A model generated the notes under the pieces. That model was not told the origin of the DNA. It worked only from the letters and a program-made list of their open reading frames with translations, and did no database searches. The translations under genes and the position numbers were made by a program. Below, piece after piece: positions 27,428 to 35,820 of a DNA stretch of 64,000 bases. The DNA is taken from assembly GCA_035399845.1 (NCBI GenBank), contig DAOPJV010000016.1, positions 32,992 to 96,991 on the forward strand, written 5' to 3'. Numbering within the stretch: the first letter of the stretch is position 1; every line of letters begins with the position of its first letter. This DNA comes from ECT2AJA-110-A sp035399845 (GTDB lineage Bacteria > Planctomycetota > Phycisphaerae > UBA1845 > UTPLA1).

Positions 27428-28440
27428 TGCCACAGTTGTTGATGAACGACAATCGCGCTGGAACTCCCGATCCGCTCATCGACGCATTCGGGCGTCGGAT
27501 CGACCACCTTCGTATGTCAGTTACCAGTGCGTGTGACCTCAAATGCATCTATTGTCGACCGAACGCTCGATCAGTTTACGGCAAGCCTAACTTGGATCTC
27601 AACGACGGACAGCGCATCGAATTTGTCCGGTATCTCTATGATCATCATGGTCTCTCGCACCTGCGCCTGACAGGCGGGGAGCCACTACTCTATCCGCCGC
27701 TTCCTCGATTGATTGAGTCGATACGGGCTGCGTGTCCCGAACTGTCGCTCGCCGTGACGACCAACGGACGGCGGCTTTCGCGCGTTGCTCAGTCGCTGCG
27801 ATCTGCTGGCCTCGATCGCCTGAACTTGTCTCTGGATTCGTTGAATGCAGACTGCTATCAGAAAATAACGGGTGGCCGCCTCTCCGACGTACTCGAAAGC
27901 TTGAGAGTGGCCAGTGAGGCGGGATTCCCATCGCCGAAGATCAACACAGTCGTGTTGCGAGGACTCAACGATGCCGAAGTACAGAATATGGCGCGCTGGG
28001 CCATTGCCCATGGATCGGAAATTCGGTTTCTGGAAGCAATGCCGATCGGGCCTGCCGGGCCGTTTAACCGAGCCCGATTCGTTTCCGCATTCGACATTCG
28101 AAGGCAGCTATCGGCATCGTTTGAGTTGACGCCGATTCCCAGTTCCCCGGGGGCGACCGCTTCACGATTCCGGGCGACGTCCGGCGGATTGCAGGGGATC
28201 ATCGGGACGATTGCACCCGTCACGGAGCCGTTTTGCTCTTCCTGCAGGCGCATCCGGCTGACCGCGGATGGAAAATTATTTCCATGCTTGCTGGGAAACT
28301 TTCATGTGGATGTTCGCTCCGCGTGGCGGGATGGTCATCTTGACAGGGAGTCCCTAGGCGAACAGATTCAGAACGCGGCCGAGTCGAAGCAGCAGCGAGG
28401 AACCGTACAGACTGTTCAGATGATTCAACTGGGCGGATAA
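27427..28440 (+). CDS. moaA: GTP 3',8-cyclase (molybdenum cofactor biosynthesis)
   Basis: A 337 aa radical SAM enzyme that starts molybdopterin synthesis by converting GTP to the cyclic precursor. The N-terminal cluster motif is CDLKCIYC, the SAM region has LRLTGGEPLLYP, and the C-terminal second cluster motif is CSSCRRIRLTADGKLFPC. The C-terminal GG that activates MoaA is present (LGG at the end). The GTG at 27427 overlaps the previous stop; an ATG 15 bases in is an alternative. Its place at the end of a molybdoenzyme operon fits cofactor supply. Confidence 0.9.
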   Translation: MPQLLMNDNRAGTPDPLIDAFGRRIDHLRMSVTSACDLKCIYCRPNARSVYGKPNLDLNDGQRIEFVRYLYDHHGLSHLRLTGGEPLLYPPLPRLIESIRAACPELSLAVTTNGRRLSRVAQSLRSAGLDRLNLSLDSLNADCYQKITGGRLSDVLESLRVASEAGFPSPKINTVVLRGLNDAEVQNMARWAIAHGSEIRFLEAMPIGPAGPFNRARFVSAFDIRRQLSASFELTPIPSSPGATASRFRATSGGLQGIIGTIAPVTEPFCSSCRRIRLTADGKLFPCLLGNFHVDVRSAWRDGHLDRESLGEQIQNAAESKQQRGTVQTVQMIQLGG

Positions 28441-28538
28441 TTGCTTTGAGTCTCAAGACACGGCATGCGCATCCGCAAGTACAACGCGATTGGCACATCC
28501 TGTCGGCGACGTTCCAGAGGTATAGAAGGGGCAATGAC

Positions 28539-29636
28539 GTGAGTATCGATGCCAGGACGGTCGGCGCTACGTTTGTGGAACTTCAGCGTCGGCTTGGTGA
28601 TCTCGTTCCGGACTTTGAATTGCTCTGCAAGGCCGAAATCGTCTTTCAGATCAACCAACTCAAGAAAAGCCGCAATGTCGTCATACTCGGCCATAACTAC
28701 ATGGAGCCGACCTTGTATCATGGTGTTGCGGATTTCGTCGGTGACTCGCTTGAACTGAGCCGAATCGCGGCGCAGTCCACGGCAGATATCATCGTCTTTT
28801 GCGGCGTCCGGTTCATGGCCGAGACGGCGAAGATTCTTTCGCCTACAAAGACAGTGCTCCTGCCGTCGCTGGAAGCCGGCTGTTCGCTCGCGTCCAGCAT
28901 CAGCGCGGAGGACATCCGCGAGCTTCGACGCCGATATCCCGGGGTTCCCGTCGTCACGTATGTCAACACCTACGCCGAAGTGAAAGCCGAGAGCGATGCC
29001 TGCTGCACGTCCAGCAACGCGGCCGCCGTCGTCGAATCATTCAACGCGCCGGCCGTCATCTTTCTCCCGGACGAGTTCCTGGCCGGCAACGTCGCGCGCG
29101 AAACGGGACGTCGCATTCTCTTTCCGGTTGCCGACGCCTCGGACATATCGACAAATGATCCGGATCTTGATTACACGATCGTTGGCTGGCGCGGCCGCTG
29201 CGAGGTGCATGAGCAGTTTACTGTCGACGACATCCGGCGCAGCCGCGCCGATTTTCCGGATGTCGCTGTCCTGGCTCACCCCGAGTGCGCGCCGGACGTT
29301 GTCGCCGCTGCCGATTTTTCGGGCAGCACGTCGGCAATGATCCGCCACGTACGGGAATCCGGCGCCAAGCGGTTCCTCTTGCTGACGGAGTGCAGTATGG
29401 GCGACAACATCTGCGCCGAGAATCCAGGCAAGGAGATGCTCCGCTTGTGCAGCGTTCGCTGCCCGCACATGAAGACGATCACGCTTGAGGACACGCTGGC
29501 CTCACTGGAACGCGGAATTCACGAGATCGAAGTCCCAACGGAAATTGCGGCCAAGGCGCGTAACGCGCTGGATTACATGCTGCGCATAGGTCGCTCCAGC
29601 GTGAGGTCTGAGGTAACGGCGACGTCCGCCAATTGA
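28539..29636 (+). CDS. nadA: Quinolinate synthase
   Basis: A 365 aa [4Fe-4S] enzyme that condenses iminoaspartate with dihydroxyacetone phosphate in NAD synthesis. Typical strings are ILGHNYMEP, GDSLELSR, FCGVRFMAETAKIL and the cysteine-bearing EAGCSLASS, SDACCTSSNAAAV and NICAENPGKEM. The GTG at 28539 is preceded by AGAAGGGG; an upstream TTG at 28446 would add 31 residues unlike the family. It faces nadB, which runs in the opposite direction 50 bases downstream, so the two NAD genes are convergent rather than in one operon. Confidence 0.9.
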   Translation: MSIDARTVGATFVELQRRLGDLVPDFELLCKAEIVFQINQLKKSRNVVILGHNYMEPTLYHGVADFVGDSLELSRIAAQSTADIIVFCGVRFMAETAKILSPTKTVLLPSLEAGCSLASSISAEDIRELRRRYPGVPVVTYVNTYAEVKAESDACCTSSNAAAVVESFNAPAVIFLPDEFLAGNVARETGRRILFPVADASDISTNDPDLDYTIVGWRGRCEVHEQFTVDDIRRSRADFPDVAVLAHPECAPDVVAAADFSGSTSAMIRHVRESGAKRFLLLTECSMGDNICAENPGKEMLRLCSVRCPHMKTITLEDTLASLERGIHEIEVPTEIAAKARNALDYMLRIGRSSVRSEVTATSAN

Positions 29637-29687
29637 TAGGATCCATGCGCGACAAGGTGCAAGCGAATTCCCGCATGAGCCACGCAT

Positions 29688-31343
29688 TTACCTGCGTTGA
29701 TCGGCCCGCGGGCGGACTTTGAAGCAGTCTCCGTCGCAGACGTAGGACGTCAAATCGCCGGTCGGACTCAGCCCGAGTTCGATTCTCCGTCGCCAGTTTG
29801 CGTCGTCCAATTCCGGGAAGTCGCGTCGGAAATGCACACCGCGCGACTCAGTCCGCGTCAACGCGGCAGCAACAATTGCGCGGGCGACTAGGTGGATGTT
29901 CGCGAATTCCCGTGTGGCGCGAGTTTCGCCGGACGCTTCCTCGTTCGACATCGTGAACGAAGAAAGGACTTCGGCAGCGCGTTCGAGTCCCTCACAGTCG
30001 CGTTCCACGCCGCAAAACTTCCACAACAATTCCTGGATTTGCCGCTTGGATTCCTTGAGAAGGGTCGTTTCGTCACGAATCGCCAACTTGAGCCGGTGGA
30101 TCGGGAGGATCGCAGATAGCTCAGGTCCCGCGGCCGCATCACGGCCCGCTGTGTTGCCCGTCACTTCGCCCAACACCAGGGCTTCGAGTAACGAGTTGCT
30201 TGCAAGTCGATTGGCGCCGTGCATGCCGGTTGATGCCGCTTCGCCACACGCCAGTAGGCCGTCAAGAGTGGATCGGCCGTCGAGATCGACCTTGATCCCT
30301 CCGATTGCGTAATGCGCGGCGGGACATATGGGAATCAATTCACGCGCGGGATCGAACCCATGGTCGCGGCAAGCCTTGTCGATTCGCGGAAATCGCTTTG
30401 CGAAAAGGCCTGATGGAAGATGGCGGACATCGATGTTCATCGGCATGCCGTCCGACTTTTTCATCTCCTGACAGATGGCGCGGCTGACGACGTCGCGCGG
30501 CGCCAATTCCGCCATCGGGTGGTATTGCTCCATGAATCGCCAACCGTTCCGATCGACGAGAAGACCGCCTTCGCCTCGAACGGCTTCGCTGATGAGGGGA
30601 TGACGCGGCGAACTCGTCAGCAGTGCCGTCGGGTGAAACTGCATGAATTCCAGATCCCGGACGCTCGCGCCGGCTCGCAGGGCGATCGCCCATCCATCGG
30701 CTGTTGCGCCGGGTGGATTCGTCGTCTTCAGGAATAGATCACCTGCGCCGCCCGACGCAATGACAGTGCGGTTCGCCAGGAAGCGCAAACGCTCGTTCGA
30801 TTCCGTCAGCCCGATTGCACCAACGCAACGTCTGCCGTTAACGATCAGATCAGTTATGAAGACGTGCTCGCAAACTTCTATGGAATCCGTAGCCCGGACG
30901 CGATCTGTCAGGACGTCGCTCAGCGCCTTGCCGGTCGAATCTCCACCTGCGTGGACGATTCGATTCCGTGAGTGCCCTCCCTCGCGCCCGAGCGAAAGTT
31001 CGCCGTCGCAATCATCAAACGCAACCCCCCAGGACCGCAGCTCATCGAGTGCGTGGCGGGCTCGCCCGATCACAAACGCCACGACGGTACGATCGGACAA
31101 ACCGCACCCGGTCGTTATCGTATCGTCAATGTGCGCCGCGACATCGTCGTCGTTATCGACAGGGATCGCGATACCACCCTGGGCGTATTGAGAATTGGAG
31201 ACGTCGAGCGAATCCTTGCAAGTCAGTATGACGCGCCCGTGCTGCGACGCGGCGAGGGAGCAGCGCAGACCAGCGACGCCCGATCCGATGACAAGCACAT
31301 CCGCGCGTTTTGACTGAACGCCTTTGCTGCTTCTGTGACGCAT
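29688..31343 (-). CDS. nadB: L-aspartate oxidase
   Basis: A 551 aa flavoprotein that oxidises aspartate to iminoaspartate for NadA. The FAD-binding Rossmann motif VLVIGSGVAGLRCSLAA lies near the N-terminus; SQYAQGGIAIP, the catalytic-region GREGGHSRNRIVHAGGDSTG and the C-terminal GEAASTGMHGANRLASNSLLE are characteristic. The ATG at 31343 gives the normal family length; an upstream in-frame ATG at 31421 would add 26 residues. It is in the same orientation as ric and norB but separated from ric by about 260 bases. Confidence 0.9.
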   Translation of the reverse strand: MRHRSSKGVQSKRADVLVIGSGVAGLRCSLAASQHGRVILTCKDSLDVSNSQYAQGGIAIPVDNDDDVAAHIDDTITTGCGLSDRTVVAFVIGRARHALDELRSWGVAFDDCDGELSLGREGGHSRNRIVHAGGDSTGKALSDVLTDRVRATDSIEVCEHVFITDLIVNGRRCVGAIGLTESNERLRFLANRTVIASGGAGDLFLKTTNPPGATADGWAIALRAGASVRDLEFMQFHPTALLTSSPRHPLISEAVRGEGGLLVDRNGWRFMEQYHPMAELAPRDVVSRAICQEMKKSDGMPMNIDVRHLPSGLFAKRFPRIDKACRDHGFDPARELIPICPAAHYAIGGIKVDLDGRSTLDGLLACGEAASTGMHGANRLASNSLLEALVLGEVTGNTAGRDAAAGPELSAILPIHRLKLAIRDETTLLKESKRQIQELLWKFCGVERDCEGLERAAEVLSSFTMSNEEASGETRATREFANIHLVARAIVAAALTRTESRGVHFRRDFPELDDANWRRRIELGLSPTGDLTSYVCDGDCFKVRPRADQRR

Positions 31344-31604
31344 CCGGATTTCCGTTGGCTGTGCCAATTTTCGCGTGACAGCCAGTCCCGCCGGTGTAGT
31401 TGGGGGAATGAGGGTTGTCAAGCGGGTGTTGGGATTGCGACGCCTGACCTGCCCATATCATCATCTGACGCCAAGACCTAACTTCAGAGAGGCAGCCGGC
31501 GCGACTCACTTGTGAATCGCCCGGCTGTTGCTCCGATACCGGCTCAAGTGTGACCGACGCTCTACGAATTGATCGGCACACACTGCGAAATCTGTCAGCG
31601 TCTA

Positions 31605-32351
31605 TCAGGCAGGTTCGGCTGATGTCGTTGCCGGAGAAGGATTCGCTTCCAGCGCCTGGGCACGCGGGAAGAGTACGTTGTTTTCCTTGTGAATGTGCTG
31701 ATGCAGGTCCGACTCGAGCTCGGCGAGTCCGTGCAGCCAGGCGCGGAACGTGTTGCAGGCGTCTTCCGGCGGTACGAATGCGCTCGTGAGTCGGCGCAGG
31801 GTACTCAGTGCCTGTCCCGCGTTGTCGTGTTCGTGTTCCATGACGGAGATCGGGGCATTGAGATTTCCACAATGCAACGACACTTCGCCGTTGGCGTTTT
31901 CGAGTTCCTTGATCATCGGAAACAGCACGCGTTCCTCCTTCATCATGTGCTGCTCCAGCTCGGCGCGAAGGCCTTCGAAGGTTCGATGGCATTCTCGCAG
32001 CCATGTAAATCGTTCGCCGTGAACCCGAGCGACCTTTTCTCCCATCTGACTCAGACGCGGCAGTTCAGTGCGGAGATAGGCATGGTGCTTCGTCACGATA
32101 TGGTCGATCAAATCGCCCATGCTTGCGGTTGACCAGTCGGTTTCGATGCCCGATTGATCAGTTTGACTGGATTCGATCAGGGCGTCGACGACTGCGTCGG
32201 GAGACGCGCCTGTCGCCCTGCAGGCATCGTTCAGCGGCCGTTTTCCACCGCAGCAGTAGTCGATCCCGAACCTTTCAAAAATGCGGGAACGCTCCGGGCG
32301 TTCGACAACCAACTCCGCAACAGTCTTCTTCAGCAATTCGTTCTTCTGCAT
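31605..32351 (-). CDS. ric: RIC-family diiron iron-sulfur cluster repair protein (YtfE/ScdA)
   Basis: A 248 aa protein with an N-terminal ScdA_N/DUF542 domain containing the FGIDYCCGGK motif (about residues 28-37) and a C-terminal hemerythrin-like diiron domain with His at TKHHAYL, LEQHMMKEER, MEHEHDNAG and HQHIHKENNVLFP. These proteins repair iron-sulfur clusters damaged by NO and oxidants. The gene begins 54 bases after the NO reductase stop on the same strand and is probably co-transcribed with it, which fits detoxification followed by repair. Confidence 0.9.
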   Translation of the reverse strand: MQKNELLKKTVAELVVERPERSRIFERFGIDYCCGGKRPLNDACRATGASPDAVVDALIESSQTDQSGIETDWSTASMGDLIDHIVTKHHAYLRTELPRLSQMGEKVARVHGERFTWLRECHRTFEGLRAELEQHMMKEERVLFPMIKELENANGEVSLHCGNLNAPISVMEHEHDNAGQALSTLRRLTSAFVPPEDACNTFRAWLHGLAELESDLHQHIHKENNVLFPRAQALEANPSPATTSAEPA

Positions 32352-32405
32352 TGATATGGCTCCGTAGTATTGGGTCTCTGAGATTGACTTGTCTTGTTCC
32401 TGGCA

Positions 32406-34706
32406 TCAGGCGGTCGCAGGCAGGGCCTCGATGGCAGCGTCTTTGTCTGGCTGCAATGACCATCCAGTCTTCAATCCGAGCACGAACCAACAAAGTGACA
32501 CGATTCCGGCGGCGAAGATGGTATCCCCGACGACGCGAAGCCACCTCAGGACTTCCATGGTGGGCGTCTGAAGGAATTCCGCGGAACGCGCGTACCAGAG
32601 TCCGCGTTCAACGCTCGCCCACGTTTGCAGAAGTCCCACAGGCAACAGGCTGATCAGCACCATGAGGGCGAGCCCGATGTTGATACTCCAGAACGCGAAC
32701 GACAGATACTTTGTGCGCCAGACGTTTCTTGTAGCGAGCCCCTTCAGGCAGAAGAGCATCAGGCCGATACCCAGCATTCCATACACGCCGAACAGAGCCG
32801 TATGTCCGTGAACCGGCGTCGTGTTCAAACCTTGCATGTAGTAAAGGGCGATTGGCGGGTTGATGAGAAAACCGAACAAACCGGCGCCGATGAGATTCCA
32901 GAACGCGACGGCGACGAAAAAATAGATCGGCCACTTGTATGCGACGACCCACGGGCGTGATCGGCTGAGGGTTAGGTTCTCATAAGCCTCGAAACCGATG
33001 AGCACGAGTGGGACGACTTCGAGAGCACTGAACGTGGCGCCGAGTGCGAGGATTGCCGTTGGCGTCCCGGTGAAGTACAGGTGATGGAACGTGCCAATGA
33101 TGCCGCCGGCGAGGAAGATCGTGCTCGAAAAGAGCACGGCAGAAGTCGCCGTTCGGGATCGCAGCAAACCCATTCGCGTGAAGAGGAAGGCGATAACGAC
33201 TGTTGCGAAGACCTCGAAGAAGCCTTCGACCCACAGATGAACCACCCACCAACGCCAGTACTCGATGATCGCCAGATTTGTCTGTCTCCCCCACATGAGG
33301 CCCGCGCCGTAGAACATGGCGATGGCGGCCGACGCAACGACAAACATGCCGAGCAGGCTGCGACTCTCCCCCGGTTTCTTGAACGCCGGCAACAGGGCGC
33401 GAACCATCAGGAACAACCATAGGAACAGGCCGACAAAGAGAAAGACCTGCCAGAAACGTCCGAGATCGACATATTCGAGGCCCTGATGGCCGAACCAGAA
33501 ATTTGCCTCGAATCCAAGGCGCTGCTGTACGCCCAGCCACTGACCGAATAGCGATCCAACGACGATAACCAGCAGGCAGACAAACAGTACGTTGACGCCG
33601 AGGCGCTGGAACTTGGGCTCGTAACCCGAGACAGCCGGGGCGATGAACAAGCCAGTCGCCAGCCACGCCGTCGCGATCCAGAAGATTGCGAGTTGCGTAT
33701 GCCAGGTCCTTGTGACCGCGTAGGGCAGATATTCCGCGAGCGGGAAACCGTAGAACCCTGATCCTTCCACGCCGTAGTGGGCCGTGACGGCGCCCAGCCC
33801 CACTTGCGCCAGGATCAGGGCGGCGACAACCCAGAAGTACTTCAACGTGGCCCGCATGGAAGGCGTTGGGTTTAGTGCCAGGAGCGGATCTCGATCCGGC
33901 ACGCCGCTCTCTTCCTCTTCGCCTTTGCGTTGAACCGCGAAATACCAGGCGAGAGCGCCAATGCCGGCGAGGAGCAGCACGAAGCTGATCACCGACCAAA
34001 TGACGATGGAACCTGTCGGTCGGTTATCGATGAGTTCCTCCGCCGGCCAGTTGTTCGTGTAAGTGATCGCCATGCCCGGGCGATTGGTCGAACACGCCCA
34101 GGAGGACCAGAAGAAGAAGCTGTTCATCTGGTCCTGTCGTTCGGTCGCCTTTATCGTGCCCGCCGGAATGGCGTAAGCATCGCGAAGGCCATCAAAGTCC
34201 GGATCGGTCCCGAACAATGCGGCGTAGTGTTCGCTGACTGCTTTGATCGCCTCCGCTCGAACGTCGGAAACGACAAGTTCGCCGGTTTCAGGGTCGTAGG
34301 TGTTTGACCGGAGCGTTGCCTTCAGGCGTTCCCGCAGCGCTGCCTGGACTTCGGCGGGTTGAGTGGCGTAGGGCTCGCCGTTTTCGGCAGTTGCCCAGCG
34401 ATCGAGAAGCCAGGTGGCCTCGCGGTGGAGCCAGTCCGCTGACCAGTCTGGGGCGATGTAGGCACCGTGGCCCCAGATGCTGCCGACTTCCTGGCCACCG
34501 ATAGATTGCCAAACATTTTGGCCGTCGCGAATGTCTTTACCGGTAAAGAGCACCCGACCCTCATCGGTTACGACCCGATCAGGGACAGGTGGCGCCTCGC
34601 GGTATAGCTCGACCCCGTAATAACCGAGGACGGCAAACGACCCGATAATCACGACCAGAAATGCGGTCCAAAGGCGTTTTGTGTGCATTACGAGCATTAG
34701 CCTCAA
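32406..34706 (-). CDS. norZ: Quinol-dependent nitric oxide reductase
   Basis: A 766 aa integral membrane enzyme that reduces NO to nitrous oxide. It has the N-terminal cytochrome-c-like but heme-less extension of single-subunit qNORs (QNVWQSIGGQEVGSIWGHGAYIAPDWSAD) followed by about 13 membrane helices with conserved His (HTQLAIFWI, WWVVHLWVEGFFEVF, FHHLYF, HGHTALFGVYG). No separate NorC gene is present, in line with a quinol enzyme. The divergent gene is an Rrf2-hemerythrin regulator, and the shared 98-base interval carries an operator-like repeat. Confidence 0.92.
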   Translation of the reverse strand: MRLMLVMHTKRLWTAFLVVIIGSFAVLGYYGVELYREAPPVPDRVVTDEGRVLFTGKDIRDGQNVWQSIGGQEVGSIWGHGAYIAPDWSADWLHREATWLLDRWATAENGEPYATQPAEVQAALRERLKATLRSNTYDPETGELVVSDVRAEAIKAVSEHYAALFGTDPDFDGLRDAYAIPAGTIKATERQDQMNSFFFWSSWACSTNRPGMAITYTNNWPAEELIDNRPTGSIVIWSVISFVLLLAGIGALAWYFAVQRKGEEEESGVPDRDPLLALNPTPSMRATLKYFWVVAALILAQVGLGAVTAHYGVEGSGFYGFPLAEYLPYAVTRTWHTQLAIFWIATAWLATGLFIAPAVSGYEPKFQRLGVNVLFVCLLVIVVGSLFGQWLGVQQRLGFEANFWFGHQGLEYVDLGRFWQVFLFVGLFLWLFLMVRALLPAFKKPGESRSLLGMFVVASAAIAMFYGAGLMWGRQTNLAIIEYWRWWVVHLWVEGFFEVFATVVIAFLFTRMGLLRSRTATSAVLFSSTIFLAGGIIGTFHHLYFTGTPTAILALGATFSALEVVPLVLIGFEAYENLTLSRSRPWVVAYKWPIYFFVAVAFWNLIGAGLFGFLINPPIALYYMQGLNTTPVHGHTALFGVYGMLGIGLMLFCLKGLATRNVWRTKYLSFAFWSINIGLALMVLISLLPVGLLQTWASVERGLWYARSAEFLQTPTMEVLRWLRVVGDTIFAAGIVSLCWFVLGLKTGWSLQPDKDAAIEALPATA

Positions 34707-34738
34707 AGAAAGAAAGTATTTGGGTCCAATTCACTACA

Positions 34739-34787
34739 TTGCCTGTTCAGTCTAGCATCAGTAAATTGGACGTCAAGGCCCAATTAA
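34739..34787. promoter_or_regulatory. Divergent promoters and operator-like repeat between norZ and its Rrf2-hemerythrin gene
   Basis: Minus strand (norZ): TTGACG (34776-34771), 16-base spacer, TAGACT (34754-34749). Plus strand (regulator): TTGCCT (34739-34744), 17-base spacer, TAAATT (34762-34767). AATTGG (34764-34769) and CCAATT (34779-34784) form an inverted repeat across the norZ -35 and the regulator -10; another CCAATT half site lies at 34726-34731. A single bound regulator could control both genes. Confidence 0.55.
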
Positions 34788-34804
34788 AGTCGGAAGGCGT
34801 TTGA

Positions 34805-35731
34805 ATGATCTCACCAACTGCGGAATATGCGCTTCGAGCTATCGTGGCAATCGCGTTCGAAGAGGGGGGATCCGCGACCACACCCGACATTGCGAAACTC
34901 ACGAAGGTTCCCTCCGGGTACCTCCCAAAAGTGCTTCAGATGCTCGGACGAGCCGGACTCGTTGAGTCGAGGCGTGGTGCGGGCGGGGGATTCAAGCTGG
35001 CGAAGTCGCCGGATCGCATGAATGTGCTGGAGGTGGTGAACGCCGTCGATCCGATCAAGCGCATACACGAGTGTCCCCTGGAGCTAGAGTCGCACGGCAC
35101 CAATCTCTGTCCGCTTCACAAGCGTCTTGACGAAGCGACGGCACATATTGAAAGCTCGTTTGCCAGCACCACGATTGCTGAACTGCTCCGACAACCCGGG
35201 CAAAGCACGCCATTCTGTGAAGCGTCAGAAAATCAGTTTGGTGGATTGAAACTCGGTCTGGCGCGCCCTGGGCCATTGCCCCGTGCGATTCCGCAACGTC
35301 GGCACGATGCGCTGATCGAGTTCTCTCGCGATCATTCGCTTGGGCTTGTGATTGCAAAGCACCTGATCGAGTCCGCCCAGAAATCGGAGCACGATCGGGC
35401 GTCGGCCGTCACCGAGATGATCAAGGCCTGGCGATCGAACCTGTCGGAACACTTCCGGGAGGAGGAAAGACTCCTGTCTCCGGTCATTCGTGCGGATGGA
35501 CTTCGAGAGCGACTGGTGCGCGAGCACGCTGTAATACGGACCTACGTCGACATGGCTGAGATGTTCGCTAACAACGATGTTGATCCGGCGTGGGCGAACG
35601 CGGCGGGATTAATGCTCCGCAGGCACATCCAATGGGAAGAGCGGGAGTTGTTTCCCGCCATCGAGGACTCGTTGTCTGATGGAGAATTGCAGGACCTCGC
35701 GAAGCATTCGGCTCGTCCACATCGGCGCTGA
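34805..35731 (+). CDS. Rrf2 regulator fused to hemerythrin-like domain
   Basis: A 308 aa protein. Residues 1-130 are an Rrf2 winged helix (SPTAEYALRAIVAIA, VPSGYLPKVLQMLGRAG, RGAGGGFKL). In the usual three-cysteine loop only C90 and C102 remain; the middle position (96) is Ser. Residues about 165-300 are a hemerythrin-type domain with candidate diiron ligands H177, H216/E220, H241 and H274/E278. GGAAGG lies seven bases before the ATG. Divergent to norZ, it is probably its NO- or oxygen-responsive regulator, with the diiron domain possibly doing the sensing in place of or together with a cluster. Confidence 0.87.
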   Translation: MISPTAEYALRAIVAIAFEEGGSATTPDIAKLTKVPSGYLPKVLQMLGRAGLVESRRGAGGGFKLAKSPDRMNVLEVVNAVDPIKRIHECPLELESHGTNLCPLHKRLDEATAHIESSFASTTIAELLRQPGQSTPFCEASENQFGGLKLGLARPGPLPRAIPQRRHDALIEFSRDHSLGLVIAKHLIESAQKSEHDRASAVTEMIKAWRSNLSEHFREEERLLSPVIRADGLRERLVREHAVIRTYVDMAEMFANNDVDPAWANAAGLMLRRHIQWEERELFPAIEDSLSDGELQDLAKHSARPHRR

Positions 35732-35820
35732 CATGGTCAGACCGTATCGATCCATGTTTGGCGCCATAGCGTAGATTGTATTCACATGAAAAAGACACGA
35801 AGGCGGCGCATCACAATAAG

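Noticed and set aside
16702..35731. Anammox gene cluster
   Set aside because: No hydrazine synthase or hydrazine dehydrogenase genes are seen; the NXR-type enzyme alone does not imply anammox.
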